A stretch of 64,000 nt of DNA, taken from assembly GCF_017639205.1 (NCBI RefSeq), contig NZ_CP071139.1:3426001-3490000 (forward strand). Reading direction: 5' to 3'. A model generated the notes under the pieces. It ran no database searches. It saw nothing but the letters and a program-made list of their open reading frames with translations, and was not told where the DNA came from. This DNA is from Streptomyces nojiriensis. GTDB taxonomy: Bacteria > Actinomycetota > Actinomycetes > Streptomycetales > Streptomycetaceae. The translations under genes were made by a program, and so were the position numbers. The first letter of the stretch is position 1. Every line of letters starts with the position of its first letter. Below are positions 37,057-46,133 of the stretch, one piece after another.

Positions 37057-37722
37057 TCAGTGGGAGTTCTTGCGGGTCGAGACGATCTGGTCGATCAGGC
37101 CGTACGCCAGGGCGTCCTCGGCCGTCAGGATCTTGTCGCGCTCGATGTCGTCGCGGATCTTCTCGATCGGCGTCGTCGAGTGCTTGGCCAGCATGGTCTC
37201 CAGCTGGTCACGCATGCGCAGGATCTCGTTGGCCGCGATCTCCAGGTCGGAGAGCTGCTCGCGGCCGGTGCCACCGGAGGGCTGGTGGATCAGCACGCGG
37301 GCGTTCGGCAGGGCCATGCGCTTGCCGGGGGTACCGGCGGCCAGCAGGACCGCGGCGGCGGAGGCCGCCTGGCCCATGCAGACCGTCTGGATGTCCGGCT
37401 TCACGAACTGCATGGTGTCGTAGATCGCCGTCAGCGCGGTGAAGGAGCCACCGGGGCTGTTGATGTAGATGGAGATGTCGCGGTCCGGGTCCATCGACTC
37501 CAGGCACAGCAGCTGCGCCATGACGTCGTTGGCGGACGCGTCGTCGATCTGCACGCCGAGGAAGATCACGCGCTCCTCGAAGAGCTTCGCGTACGGGTCG
37601 TACTCGCGCACGCCCTGCGAGGTGCGCTCGACGAAGCGCGGGATGACGTAGCGGTTGTCCACCTGCGGGCCGGTGTAGAGGCCGCTCGCGGAGAGGTTGT
37701 TCTGCATCTGGGTGTTCACCAT
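37057..37722 (-). CDS. clpP2: ATP-dependent Clp protease proteolytic subunit ClpP2
   Basis: Serine protease subunit, 221 residues. The catalytic triad is Ser121 ([10 protein letters not shown]), His146 (IHQPSG) and Asp196 (ERDKIL). The N-terminal propeptide-like extension (about 1-20) is typical for actinobacterial ClpP2. It lies 54 bp after clpP1, in the same operon. In actinobacteria ClpP1 and ClpP2 form mixed two-ring particles, and both are normally needed for activity. Confidence 0.97.
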   Translation of the reverse strand: MVNTQMQNNLSASGLYTGPQVDNRYVIPRFVERTSQGVREYDPYAKLFEERVIFLGVQIDDASANDVMAQLLCLESMDPDRDISIYINSPGGSFTALTAIYDTMQFVKPDIQTVCMGQAASAAAVLLAAGTPGKRMALPNARVLIHQPSGGTGREQLSDLEIAANEILRMRDQLETMLAKHSTTPIEKIRDDIERDKILTAEDALAYGLIDQIVSTRKNSH

Positions 37723-37776
37723 CCTGGTGGCGTTCTGCGGGCTGTCGGCTGACGGGTACTGACGGCGGGGCCTGGA

Positions 37777-38394
37777 TCAGGCCCCGGTGCCGCCGCCGCC
37801 CGGCGCGTTGGACGCGGCCGAGATGATCTCGTCGATGAGGCCGTAGTCCTTGGCCTCCTCGGCGGTGAACCAGCGGTCGCGGTCACCGTCGCGGATGATC
37901 GCCTCCACGGTCTGGCCCGAGTGGAACGCGGTGATCTCGGCCATCCGCTGCTTGGTGCGCAGCAGGTACTGGGCCTGGATCTTGATGTCCGACGCGGTGC
38001 CGCCGATGCCGGCGGAGCCCTGGTGCATCAGGATGTCGGTGTTCGGCAGGGCGAAGCGCTTGCCCTTGGCGCCACCGGTGAGCAGGAACTGCCCCATCGA
38101 GGCGGCCATGCCCATGCCGATGGTGACGACGTCGTTCGGGATGAACTGCATGGTGTCGTAGACGGCCATACCGGCCGTCACGGAGCCACCGGGGCTGTTG
38201 ATGTAGAGGTAGATGTCCTTCTCCGGCTCGGCGGCCAGGAGCAGGAGCTGCGCGGTGATCTTGTTGGCGATGTCGTCGTCGACCTGCTGGCCGAGGAAGA
38301 TGATGCGCTCGCCGAGCAGCCGGTTGTAGACATGGTCGCCGAGGCCGCCACCGATGGACGGCTCACCCGCGGCGTAAGGCTTCAGATTCGTCAC
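37777..38394 (-). CDS. clpP1: ATP-dependent Clp protease proteolytic subunit ClpP1
   Basis: A 205-residue ClpP with triad Ser99 (GMAASMGQ), His124 (LMHQGSAG) and Asp173 (DRDRWF). The C-terminal tail is Gly-rich (PGGGGTGA). The start is GTG 38394. Upstream lies a ClgR-type box at 38560-38573 and a TAGGGT -10 candidate at 38521-38516, so the clpP1-clpP2 operon is probably activated by ClgR. Confidence 0.97.
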   Translation of the reverse strand: MTNLKPYAAGEPSIGGGLGDHVYNRLLGERIIFLGQQVDDDIANKITAQLLLLAAEPEKDIYLYINSPGGSVTAGMAVYDTMQFIPNDVVTIGMGMAASMGQFLLTGGAKGKRFALPNTDILMHQGSAGIGGTASDIKIQAQYLLRTKQRMAEITAFHSGQTVEAIIRDGDRDRWFTAEEAKDYGLIDEIISAASNAPGGGGTGA

Positions 38395-38515
38395 GTATCC
38401 ACCTGCTCGTCTCCGACGGCCATGTGCCGTCTCAGCGTCTCGTTCTGGGGTCCGGTCCGGCCGGAGCGGACGGGTCCGCCGGCGCCCGGGTACTCACGTG
38501 CCCTCGTATTCATGG

Positions 38516-38573
38516 ACCCTAACGCGCAGGTAGGACAACGCCATCCCGCTTCCCGAACTGTTCGCTCGGAGCG
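38516..38573 (-). promoter_or_regulatory. ClgR-type operator (38560-38573) and -10 candidate of clpP1
   Basis: The plus strand at 38560-38573 reads GTTCGCTCGGAGCG, an exact match to the reported ClgR motif GTTCGC-N5-GCG. A TAnnnT element, TAGGGT, lies at 38521-38516 on the minus strand with no good -35, as expected for an activator-dependent promoter. The box would be centred near -57. Confidence 0.7.
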
Positions 38574-38614
38574 CAAGCTCCGGGGGCCTTACGGGGGCCA
38601 TACCGGGGCTATGC

Positions 38615-38650
38615 CGGAGGGCCCGGACACGACCGTGTCCGGGCCCTCCG
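38615..38650 (-). terminator. Terminator of tig
   Basis: Perfect 16-bp stem (38615-38630 with 38635-38650) and 4-nt loop, 32 bp past the trigger-factor stop. Confidence 0.9.
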
Positions 38651-38681
38651 GGGCACTGCTCAGTGGGCTTCGCCCGAGGTG

Positions 38682-40079
38682 TTACTTGGCCTCTTCGGCC
38701 TCTTCGGCCTCGACCTCGTCGTCACCGTCGACGACGGCCTCGACGGTCTCGGCGGCCTGCTCCTCGTCCTCGTCGGACAGGTCCACGACCTCACCGTTGG
38801 TGTCGACGACCTTGGCGGCCTCGACGACGACCGCGAGGGCCTTGCCGCGGGCGACCTCGCCGACCAGCATCGGAACCTGGCCACCCTCGACCACGGCCTG
38901 GGCGAACTGGTCGGGGGACATGCCGGAGGAAGCGGCGCGGCGCATGAGGTGCTCGGTGAGCTCCTCCTGGTTGACGCCCAGCTTCTCCTTGTTGACCAGC
39001 GCGTCGAGGACGAACTGGGTCTTGATGCCCTTGATCGCCTGCTCGGAGGTCTCGGCGTCGAACTCCTCGACCGTCTTGCCCTGGAACTCCAGGTACTTCT
39101 CGATGGTCAGACCCATCTGGCCGAGCTGGTGGTGCTCCAGGTTGTGCTTGCGGGTCTGGACCTCGTCCGCGAGGAGCTTCTCGGGGATCGGGACCTCGAC
39201 GAGCTCCAGCAGCTTCTCCAGGACGCGCTCCTGGGCCTGCGTGGCCTGGTCGTACTGCTTCATGTTCTCGAGGCGCTTGCGGCTGTCCGCCTTGAGGTCC
39301 TCGATGGTGTCGAACTCGCTCGCGAGCTGCGCGAACTCGTCGTCCAGCGCCGGGAGCTCCTTGGCGGAGACCTTGGTGACCTTGACGGTGACCTCGGCGT
39401 CCTTGCCCTCGGCGGAGCCGCCCTTCAGCTGCGAGGTGAAGGTGGCCTCGCCGCCGGCCTCCAGGCCGGTGACGGCCTCGTCGATGCCCTCGAGGAGCTC
39501 GCCCGAGCCGATGGTGTAGGAGACGTCGGAGGCGACGCCGTCGGGCAGCACCTCGCCGTCGACCTTGGCCTCGAGGTCGATGGTGACGACGTCACCCTCG
39601 GCGGCGGCGCGCTCGACGTCCGTGGTGGACGCGAAGCGGCCGCGCAGCTGCTCGACGGACTTCTCGACGTCCTCGTCGGAGACCTCGATGGCGTCGACCT
39701 CGACCTCGATGCCGGAGAAGTCCGGGATCTCGATCTCGGGACGGACGTCGACCTCGGCGGTGAAGGCGAGGACCTCGCCGTCCTTCAGCTCGGTGATGTC
39801 CACGTCCGGCTGGCCCAGCGGGTTCAGGTCGGCCTCGTTGACGGCCTCGGTGTAGAACTTCGGGAGCGCGTCGTTGACGGCCTCCTCCAGCACCGCACCG
39901 CGGCCGAAGCGCTGGTCGATGACGCGGGCCGGGATCTTGCCCTTGCGGAAGCCCTTCACCGTGACCTGCTGGTTGATCTTCTTGTACGCCGCGTCGAGGC
40001 TGTCCTTGAGCTCCTCGAAGGGCACCTCAACAGTGAGCCGAACCCGAGTCGGGTTCAGGGTCTCCACGGCGCTCTTCAC
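38682..40079 (-). CDS. tig: Trigger factor, ribosome-associated chaperone
   Basis: Trigger factor binds nascent chains at the ribosome exit. The 465-residue protein has the N-terminal ribosome-binding signature [19 protein letters not shown] (the GFRxGKxP motif), a PPIase domain (about 150-245: [33 protein letters not shown]), a helical C-terminal domain, and a very acidic tail ending EEAEEAK. The start is GTG 40079, with AAGGAG about 7 nt upstream. A weak promoter candidate (TACTAT at 40193-40188 with TTGTGG 19 bp upstream) lies between it and tRNA-Pro. Confidence 0.97.
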   Translation of the reverse strand: MKSAVETLNPTRVRLTVEVPFEELKDSLDAAYKKINQQVTVKGFRKGKIPARVIDQRFGRGAVLEEAVNDALPKFYTEAVNEADLNPLGQPDVDITELKDGEVLAFTAEVDVRPEIEIPDFSGIEVEVDAIEVSDEDVEKSVEQLRGRFASTTDVERAAAEGDVVTIDLEAKVDGEVLPDGVASDVSYTIGSGELLEGIDEAVTGLEAGGEATFTSQLKGGSAEGKDAEVTVKVTKVSAKELPALDDEFAQLASEFDTIEDLKADSRKRLENMKQYDQATQAQERVLEKLLELVEVPIPEKLLADEVQTRKHNLEHHQLGQMGLTIEKYLEFQGKTVEEFDAETSEQAIKGIKTQFVLDALVNKEKLGVNQEELTEHLMRRAASSGMSPDQFAQAVVEGGQVPMLVGEVARGKALAVVVEAAKVVDTNGEVVDLSDEDEEQAAETVEAVVDGDDEVEAEEAEEAK

Positions 40080-40243
40080 GGTTCGGTCTCCTTGTGGCTG
40101 ACTGCTGGGGATTCTGCCGTCGCGCTGTGATTCAGCGGTTCAGCGGACTTCGGCCCGGTACATCAGACACACGGGCACGCAGCTTGCATAGTAACCGCAA
40201 GCGGCAATCAGCCCACAACGCGATCTTGTGGAGACACTGCTGC

Positions 40244-40320
40244 TGGTCGGGGTGGCCGGATTCGAACCGACGACCTTCCGCTCCCAAAGCGGACGCGCTA
40301 CCAAGCTGCGCCACACCCCG
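40244..40320 (-). tRNA. tRNA-Pro (anticodon TGG)
   Basis: The reverse strand folds into a full cloverleaf: acceptor CGGGGTG/CACCCCG, D arm GCGCAGCTTGGTAGCGC, anticodon stem TCCGC/GCGGA with loop TTTGGGA (TGG), T arm with GGTTCGAATCC. The CCA end is encoded at 40246-40244. Confidence 0.97.
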
Positions 40321-40488
40321 TCGGTGCGACACGTAGGGTACATGCCCGGAGACACTCTGATGCGCGGGGTTTCCGGAGGCATTTCGGGCGGACCTCCGCC
40401 ACGGCGCCGAATGTGGTGTGCACCCACCGGGAGCGACCCGCTAGGATGCTGTCCGTGCCGAGGTCCCCGGACCTGCGGCGCGCGCGTT
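40321..40488. promoter_or_regulatory. Divergent promoter region of the two tRNA genes
   Basis: For tRNA-Gly a -10 candidate TAGGAT lies at 40442-40447, with the weak -35 TGCACC 17 bp upstream. For tRNA-Pro TACCCT lies at 40340-40335 on the minus strand, about 15 bp from the mature 5' end. No other element is evident. Confidence 0.45.
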
Positions 40489-40559
40489 GCGGGTGTAGCT
40501 CAATGGTAGAGCACTAGTCTTCCAAACTAGCTACGCGGGTTCGATTCCCGTCACCCGCT
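40489..40559 (+). tRNA. tRNA-Gly (anticodon TCC)
   Basis: 71-nt cloverleaf: acceptor GCGGGTG/CACCCGC, D arm GCTCAATGGTAGAGC, anticodon loop CTTCCAA (TCC), T arm with GGTTCGATTCC, discriminator T. CCA is not encoded. A recombinase remnant lies about 100 bp past its 3' end. Confidence 0.97.
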
Positions 40560-40567
40560 CAGAAGTA

Positions 40568-40610
40568 CGAAGGGCCAGGTCAGAGGGTGTTTCCTCGACC
40601 TGGCCCTTCG
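40568..40610 (+). terminator. Terminator of tRNA-Gly
   Basis: Perfect 14-bp stem (40568-40581 with 40597-40610) and 15-nt loop, starting 9 bp past the tRNA. Confidence 0.85.
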
Positions 40611-40659
40611 TCGTTCCCGGGGCCGTGACCAGGTCCGCGCGGGCGGTGCTGCGGACCCT

Positions 40660-40752
40660 GTACGTCGTCAACTCCCGTGTGCCGGCTGCCGCCGAGGCGG
40701 TGAACGCATGGCCCGTGTGCCGAAGATCATGGAGTCGCAGCCCCTTGCACCG
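40660..40752 (-). pseudogene. Remnant of a tyrosine-recombinase (phage/ICE integrase)
   Basis: On the minus strand about 30 codons read RCKGLRLHDLRHTGHAFTAS followed by AAAGTRELTT. This is the box-II region of pSAM2-type integrases, including the catalytic HxLRH motif. Beyond TRELTT the similarity ends, and no full-length frame or Tyr-containing C-terminus follows. The rest of the 40611-40907 gap holds no gene that I can support. Position next to a tRNA 3' end is typical of an integrated element, so this is the scar of one that has been lost. Confidence 0.65.
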
Positions 40753-40907
40753 TCCCGCCCCTCCCGCGCGGCCGGGCGTGCCGGTCCCCGGCGTCGGCGA
40801 GGTGGGTGTACTCGTACGCATCGAGTACCCGGCCCCGTCAACCGGTCCCGTCCGGCAGCACTCCCCTGCCACGCCGTCTCCCCCTGACGGGGTTGACGTC
40901 GCCGGGG

Positions 40908-41102
40908 TCAGAGCTTGATGTTCGCGATCATCGTCGCGAGGGAGTTCAGGAAGCGGTTCACGTCGTCCGCGATCGAGCTGGACGCGAGGAAGAAGCCGAA
41001 GAGCGCCGCGACGATGGCGGGCCCCGTCTTGATGTGGTTGCCGCGGATCAGCACCACCAGGATGACCCCCAACAGAACCACCACTGACAGCGAAATGGCC
41101 AC
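40908..41102 (-). CDS. Small conserved two-helix membrane protein
   Basis: A 64-residue protein with two hydrophobic stretches (ISLSVVVLLGVILVVLI and GPAIVAALFGFFLASS) joined by the short basic turn RGNHIKT, and an amphipathic C-terminal helix (DDVNRFLNSLATMIANIKL). It starts at GTG 41102. It looks like the short membrane proteins found widely in Streptomyces, some of them near conjugative or mobile DNA, but I cannot assign a role. Clear coding character (hydrophobic pattern, intact stop) in an otherwise gene-poor stretch supports it. Confidence 0.7.
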   Translation of the reverse strand: MAISLSVVVLLGVILVVLIRGNHIKTGPAIVAALFGFFLASSSIADDVNRFLNSLATMIANIKL

Positions 41103-41278
41103 TACTGATCACACCTTCGGTCGTCCCCTGGTCGGCCCGGGGCGCACGGCCAGGCACACCCCCACATGGACCATCCTCCCACCAACGGGCCTCGGCTATA
41201 CGCCCCGTGACGGACCGCCGTGGTTCCGTTTCCGCCAACCACAAGTGCGACAGGAATATTTCGGGCGCGGGGCGCGGG

Positions 41279-41734
41279 TCACGGGGTGGGGAGGCCGAGG
41301 AGGGAACGGATATTCGCATACTTTGCGGACAGCCTCTCGCGCGTGGGACCGTCCAGCACGGAGAGGCGTACGGGGTCCGCGTTGTGCGCGAGGTCGGCCT
41401 CCTTGACCAGCAGGGCGCCGGGGGTGGCCAGGATGCGGGCCGCGTACTGCTCGACCGGTTCGCCCGGGCGTTTGGTGACCGCGAGGACCATGTCCTTCAC
41501 CGTCTGCGGGAGGGCCGCCGCGTCGAGCCAGGTGAGGCTGAGGGCCTCGTCCTCGATGGCGTCGTGGAGCCAGGCCGCCGCCTGCTGATCGGCACTGCCC
41601 CCGCGCAGCCGCACGCCCTCGGCCACGGCCGCGAGGTGTTCGGCGTACGGCCGGCCGGCCTTGTCGGTCTGGCCCTCGTGCGCGCTGCGCGCCAGGGACT
41701 CGACCTCGATCAGAGTCAGGGGGCTGTTCGTCAT
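41279..41734 (-). CDS. HD-domain phosphohydrolase (SpoT/MESH1-like)
   Basis: A 151-residue metal-dependent phosphohydrolase of the compact HD_4 type. The metal and catalytic residues are His33 (RPYAEHL), His57-Asp58 and Glu61-Asp62 (WLHDAIED), and Asp114/Asn118 (KEADLAHNAD). These match the hydrolase half of RelA/SpoT and stand-alone MESH1-type proteins that cleave (p)ppGpp or other nucleotides; the true substrate here is unknown. ATG 41734 overlaps the stop of the PLP decarboxylase gene by 4 bp (ATGA), so the two are translationally coupled. Confidence 0.85.
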   Translation of the reverse strand: MTNSPLTLIEVESLARSAHEGQTDKAGRPYAEHLAAVAEGVRLRGGSADQQAAAWLHDAIEDEALSLTWLDAAALPQTVKDMVLAVTKRPGEPVEQYAARILATPGALLVKEADLAHNADPVRLSVLDGPTRERLSAKYANIRSLLGLPTP

Positions 41735-43119
41735 GCGATCTCCCTTGCCGCTGCGCCGAGGGCCTCCGCTGCCCGGCGTACGTCCGCTTGCGTGGTACGC
41801 CAGTTGGAGAACGCAGCACGCACGGCGGCGGTTCCCCCGTAGACGGTGGGGGTGACGAACACCTCGGCGGCCACCGCCTCCCGCAGGGCGGTGAGGCGCT
41901 CGGGGGTGGGGGCCTCGGCGAGGGTGAAGCAGACGACGTTCAGGCGGACCGGGGCGAGGAGGGTGAAGGCGGGGTCCGCCTCCAGGGCGGCGCCCAGGGC
42001 GCGGGCGCAGGTGATGTCGCGTTCGACGATCTCCCGGTGGCCCTGGCGGCCGTACGCGCGGAGCGTGAACCAGGCGGCGAGGGCGCGCAGCCGGTGGGAG
42101 TTCTCCGGAGTGAGGTGGACGAGGTCGGGGTGGGCCCCGAGGGGGCCGAGGTAGGCGGCGGAGTTCTGGAAGACGCGGGCCTGCAGGTCACGCCGACGGG
42201 TGAACTGGACGGCGCTGTCGTAGGGGACGTTGAGCCATTTGTGCAGGTCCACGCAGACGGAGTCGGAGGCGTCGAGGCCGTCGACCAGGTGCGCGTGCTC
42301 CGGGGCGAGGGCGGCGAAGGCACCGAACGCGGCGTCGGTGTGCAGCCAGAAGTCGTGCCGCTCGCGCAGGGCTTCGATCGCCCGGAGGTCGTCGAAGTCG
42401 ACGGTGTTGACGGTGCCCGCGTTGGCGACGACCACGGCCGGTCCGGGGGTGCCGGCCAGCGCCCGTTCCAGGGCCGCGGGGTCGACGGCCTCGCGGCCGG
42501 GCAGGGTGGGCACCCGGACCAGGGAGTTGCGGCCGAGGCCGAGGACCGAGAGGGCCTTGGCGATCGAGGAGTGCGGTGCGCCGGAGAGCACGCGGACCGG
42601 GCCGAGGGCCGCCGCGCCGTCCTCGGCCGGGGACACGCCGAGGCGTTCGCCGAGCCATTCGCGGGCGATGGCGAGGCCGGTGGTGTTGGACATGGTGGCG
42701 CCGGAGACGAAGGTGCCGGAGTGGGCGGCGGTCAGGCCGAAGAGGTCGCGGAGCCAGCCGACGGTCTCGCGTTCGAGGTCCTGGCCGCCGCCGTCGAGGG
42801 CCGAGTTGGAGTTCTGGTCGTGGACGGCGGTGAGCCAGTCCCCGGCGAGGGCGGCGGGGGTGGCACCTCCCGTGACGAAGCCGAGGTAGCGCGGTCCCGC
42901 GGAGGCCGACAGCCGCGGCTCCCAGCGGTCGCGGAAGGCGGCGAGCGCGGTGTCCGTGCCGGTGGCGTGTTCCGGGAGGGGTTCGGGGTCGTGCGGCTTT
43001 CCGGCGGCCGGTACGACGGGACGCGCGTCCAGGCTGGCGAGCGCGTCGGCGGCGGCGCCTCGGGTGGCGTCGAGGAGTTCGGGGAGCCGGGCGAGGTCGG
43101 CGGCGAGCGTGCGGTCCAT
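41731..43119 (-). CDS. PLP-dependent group II decarboxylase family protein
   Basis: A 462-residue fold-type I PLP enzyme related to aromatic-L-amino-acid and glutamate decarboxylases. The Schiff-base lysine is Lys294 in VDLHKWLNVPYDS, preceded by the cofactor-stacking His183 (GAPHSSIAKAL) and the pyridine-N-binding Asp262 (HTDAAFGAF). The N-terminal YLGFVTGGATPAA and SGATMSNTTGLAIAR fit the family. Substrate specificity is not evident; it could be a decarboxylase or an aminotransferase-like variant. It is first in a two-gene unit with the HD hydrolase. Confidence 0.9.
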   Translation of the reverse strand: MDRTLAADLARLPELLDATRGAAADALASLDARPVVPAAGKPHDPEPLPEHATGTDTALAAFRDRWEPRLSASAGPRYLGFVTGGATPAALAGDWLTAVHDQNSNSALDGGGQDLERETVGWLRDLFGLTAAHSGTFVSGATMSNTTGLAIAREWLGERLGVSPAEDGAAALGPVRVLSGAPHSSIAKALSVLGLGRNSLVRVPTLPGREAVDPAALERALAGTPGPAVVVANAGTVNTVDFDDLRAIEALRERHDFWLHTDAAFGAFAALAPEHAHLVDGLDASDSVCVDLHKWLNVPYDSAVQFTRRRDLQARVFQNSAAYLGPLGAHPDLVHLTPENSHRLRALAAWFTLRAYGRQGHREIVERDITCARALGAALEADPAFTLLAPVRLNVVCFTLAEAPTPERLTALREAVAAEVFVTPTVYGGTAAVRAAFSNWRTTQADVRRAAEALGAAAREIA

Positions 43120-43201
43120 GGGGGCACGTTAGGCGCGGCGGGGGCCGCTGGGGCGGGCCAATCCACGGGGAGTGGCCCGCGTGCCGCCGTAGGCTCACCG
43201 G

Positions 43202-43894
43202 ATGATCGCGAAACGGTGGATGGGGCGGCGGATACCGGGCCTGGTCACGGCGGGGGTGCTGGCGGGGGTGCTGGCGGGGGCGGCGGGGTGCTCGACGCCA
43301 CCGGCCCCGAGGGCGGCTCCGGGGCCGACCGCGGCAAGCGGACCGACCGCGGCAAGTGGACCGACCGCGGCGAGCGGACCGACCGCGGCGAGCGGGCCGG
43401 CGACGCCCGCGCCCGTCCGGGGTGCGCCCACTGCGCCGCCGGTCACGCAGGAGCCCTGCCCCGAGGGCGGGGTCCGGCTCGTCGAGCTGGCCGGGAACGC
43501 GGCCATGGGGCTGCGGGTGGCGGAGTTCCAGCTGGTCAACTGCGGTGCGCAGCCGTACGTACTGGAGGGCTACCCGCAGCTGTCGCTGCGCGACGACCGC
43601 AACGACCCGGTGGAGGTCGCGGTGGAGCACGGGTCGGCGGGGATCACCACGGGCACGCCGGACCTGGACGAGGCGCCGCGGCCGGTGACGCTGGCCCCGG
43701 GACAGGCGGCCTTCTTCGGGATCGTGTGGCGCAACCTCGTCACCGAGTCGGCGACGCCGGCCGTGACGGCGCGGATCGTGGAGGTCGAGCCCCGGCCCGG
43801 CGCCCCCCGGCTGTGGCTGCGGCTCGCCGCACCGGTGGACCTCGGGAACACCGGGAAGCTGGGGCTCGGGCCGTGGCGGCCGCCGGCCCGCTGA
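43202..43894 (+). CDS. DUF4232-type secreted lipoprotein
   Basis: A 230-residue exported protein. It has a basic N-terminus (MIAKRWMGRR), a hydrophobic signal segment, and a lipobox-like AGAAGC. A Pro/Ala/Ser/Thr linker with GPTAAS repeats follows (about 42-80). The folded domain (about 82-225) resembles DUF4232: CPEGGVRLVEL, a conserved Cys in LVNCGAQPYVLEGYP, and LAPGQAAFFGIVWRN. The gene converges on the ABC ATPase with a 3-bp gap. The Shine-Dalgarno is weak. Function is unknown; an envelope role is inferred from the lipoprotein signal. Confidence 0.82.
   Translation: MIAKRWMGRRIPGLVTAGVLAGVLAGAAGCSTPPAPRAAPGPTAASGPTAASGPTAASGPTAASGPATPAPVRGAPTAPPVTQEPCPEGGVRLVELAGNAAMGLRVAEFQLVNCGAQPYVLEGYPQLSLRDDRNDPVEVAVEHGSAGITTGTPDLDEAPRPVTLAPGQAAFFGIVWRNLVTESATPAVTARIVEVEPRPGAPRLWLRLAAPVDLGNTGKLGLGPWRPPAR
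43322..43393 (+). repeat. Four tandem 18-bp repeats in lipoprotein linker
   Basis: Units of the type GGACCGACCGCGGCAAGC in perfect 18-bp register encode GPTAAS repeats. Copies differ at one to three positions, and the number is likely to vary between strains. Confidence 0.9.
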
Positions 43895-43897
43895 GCC

Positions 43898-44758
<861 letters not shown>

Positions 44759-44873
44759 GGTGTGCCGCCTCTCGCCGCCGTCCTGATCGTGGCTCCGACG
44801 CTACGGATCATGGTGGGCGGGCGGCCATGACGCCGCCCGGCGGACCGGTGGTGGGGCAAACCCCACCCCGCGG

Positions 44874-46016
44874 TCAGGCGGAGCGGCGGATGAGCAGCAG
44901 CGCGCGGTCGTCGTTGACGTCCTTGGCGACCTTCTCGATCAGGTGCCAGGCCGCGCCGTCCCAGCCGGCGGCGACGTAGCGGTCGGCCTCGCCGGTGAGG
45001 CGGTCGATGCCCTCGCTGATCTCCCGGTCGGAGGTCTCGACGAGGCCGTCGGTGAAGAGCATCAGGACGTCCCCGGGGCGCAGGTTCCCGCGGGCGGGGG
45101 TGAATTCGGCGCCGTCGTAGACGCCGAGGAGCGGGCCTTCCCCGGACTTCTCCTGCCAGCGGCCGGTGCCCGCCGAGAGCTGGAGGGCGGGGAGGTGGCC
45201 GGCCGAGAGGAGTTCGTAGTCGCCGCTCTCCAGGTCCAGGACGAGGTGGATGGAGGTGGCGAAACCCTCGTCCCAGTCCTGGCGGAGCAGGTAGCCGTTG
45301 GCGGCGGGCAGGAAGCCGTGGGCGGGCAGCGCGCCGAGCAGTCCGCCGAAGGCGCCGGAGAGCAGCAGGGCCCGGGAGCCGGCTTCCATGCCCTTGCCGG
45401 AGACGTCGGTCAGGACGATCTCCAGGGTCCGGCCGCCGTTGGTGCGGGCCGCGACCACGAAGTCGCCGGAGAAGGACTGGCCGCCGGCCGGGCGCAGGGC
45501 CATCTCGCGGTGCCACCCGCGCGGCAGGGCGGGCAGCTTGCTCTGCACGCGGATGCGTTCGCGCAGGTCGAAGAGCATGGTGCCGCCGCGCCGCCAGGGC
45601 ACGCCGACGCGGCTGCGGAACTGGGCGATGACCAGGCCGAAGAACCCGCAGGCCGCGACCACCAGCACGGTGCCGGGGGTGACGCGGGCCGGGCCCTGGG
45701 TGTAGGGGCCGAGTACGAGGGCCTCGACGATCAGTGCGGTCGCGGAGGCGCCGTACAGGGCGAGGAGGCTGGCGGGGCGCAGCAGCAGTCCGCCGGCCAC
45801 GATCGGCAGGACGAGCGCCGACGGCGAGAACCAGACGGGCAGCATCAGCGTGCCGCAGGCGATGGCGGGAATGGTGAGCAGGAGGCCGCCGAAGGCGAGC
45901 CAGTCGGAGGCGTCTCCACGGAAGTAGTCGACGGCTGATTTGCGCAGGGCTGTGCGGCACCGGTGCGACAGCATGCGCATCCGGGCCATGAGGGATTCCA
46001 CGCGTGCTCCGGCCAT
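44874..46016 (-). CDS. SpoIIE/RsbU-type PP2C phosphatase with membrane domain
   Basis: A 380-residue protein with an N-terminal membrane domain of about four spans (45-140, LAFGGLLLTIPAIACG to TVLVVAACGFFGLV) and a C-terminal PP2C-like SpoIIE domain. Characteristic motifs are GDFVVAAR, VLTDVSGKGMEAG, SAGHLPAL and LMLFTDGLVE, which supply the metal-binding aspartates. Such phosphatases dephosphorylate anti-sigma-factor antagonists in Streptomyces. No antagonist or anti-sigma gene is adjacent, and no sensor domain is evident besides the membrane part. Confidence 0.92.
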   Translation of the reverse strand: MAGARVESLMARMRMLSHRCRTALRKSAVDYFRGDASDWLAFGGLLLTIPAIACGTLMLPVWFSPSALVLPIVAGGLLLRPASLLALYGASATALIVEALVLGPYTQGPARVTPGTVLVVAACGFFGLVIAQFRSRVGVPWRRGGTMLFDLRERIRVQSKLPALPRGWHREMALRPAGGQSFSGDFVVAARTNGGRTLEIVLTDVSGKGMEAGSRALLLSGAFGGLLGALPAHGFLPAANGYLLRQDWDEGFATSIHLVLDLESGDYELLSAGHLPALQLSAGTGRWQEKSGEGPLLGVYDGAEFTPARGNLRPGDVLMLFTDGLVETSDREISEGIDRLTGEADRYVAAGWDGAAWHLIEKVAKDVNDDRALLLIRRSA

Positions 46017-46133
46017 TGCTTCGGGACCCTATCCATCCTGGCTGTGGATGCGCAGGGGTACCCCCGGACCGGGGGTCCGCGGGCGCCCGAAAACAGGTCG
46101 ACTGAGCCGTAATGCCCTGATAGGGATGGCCAC

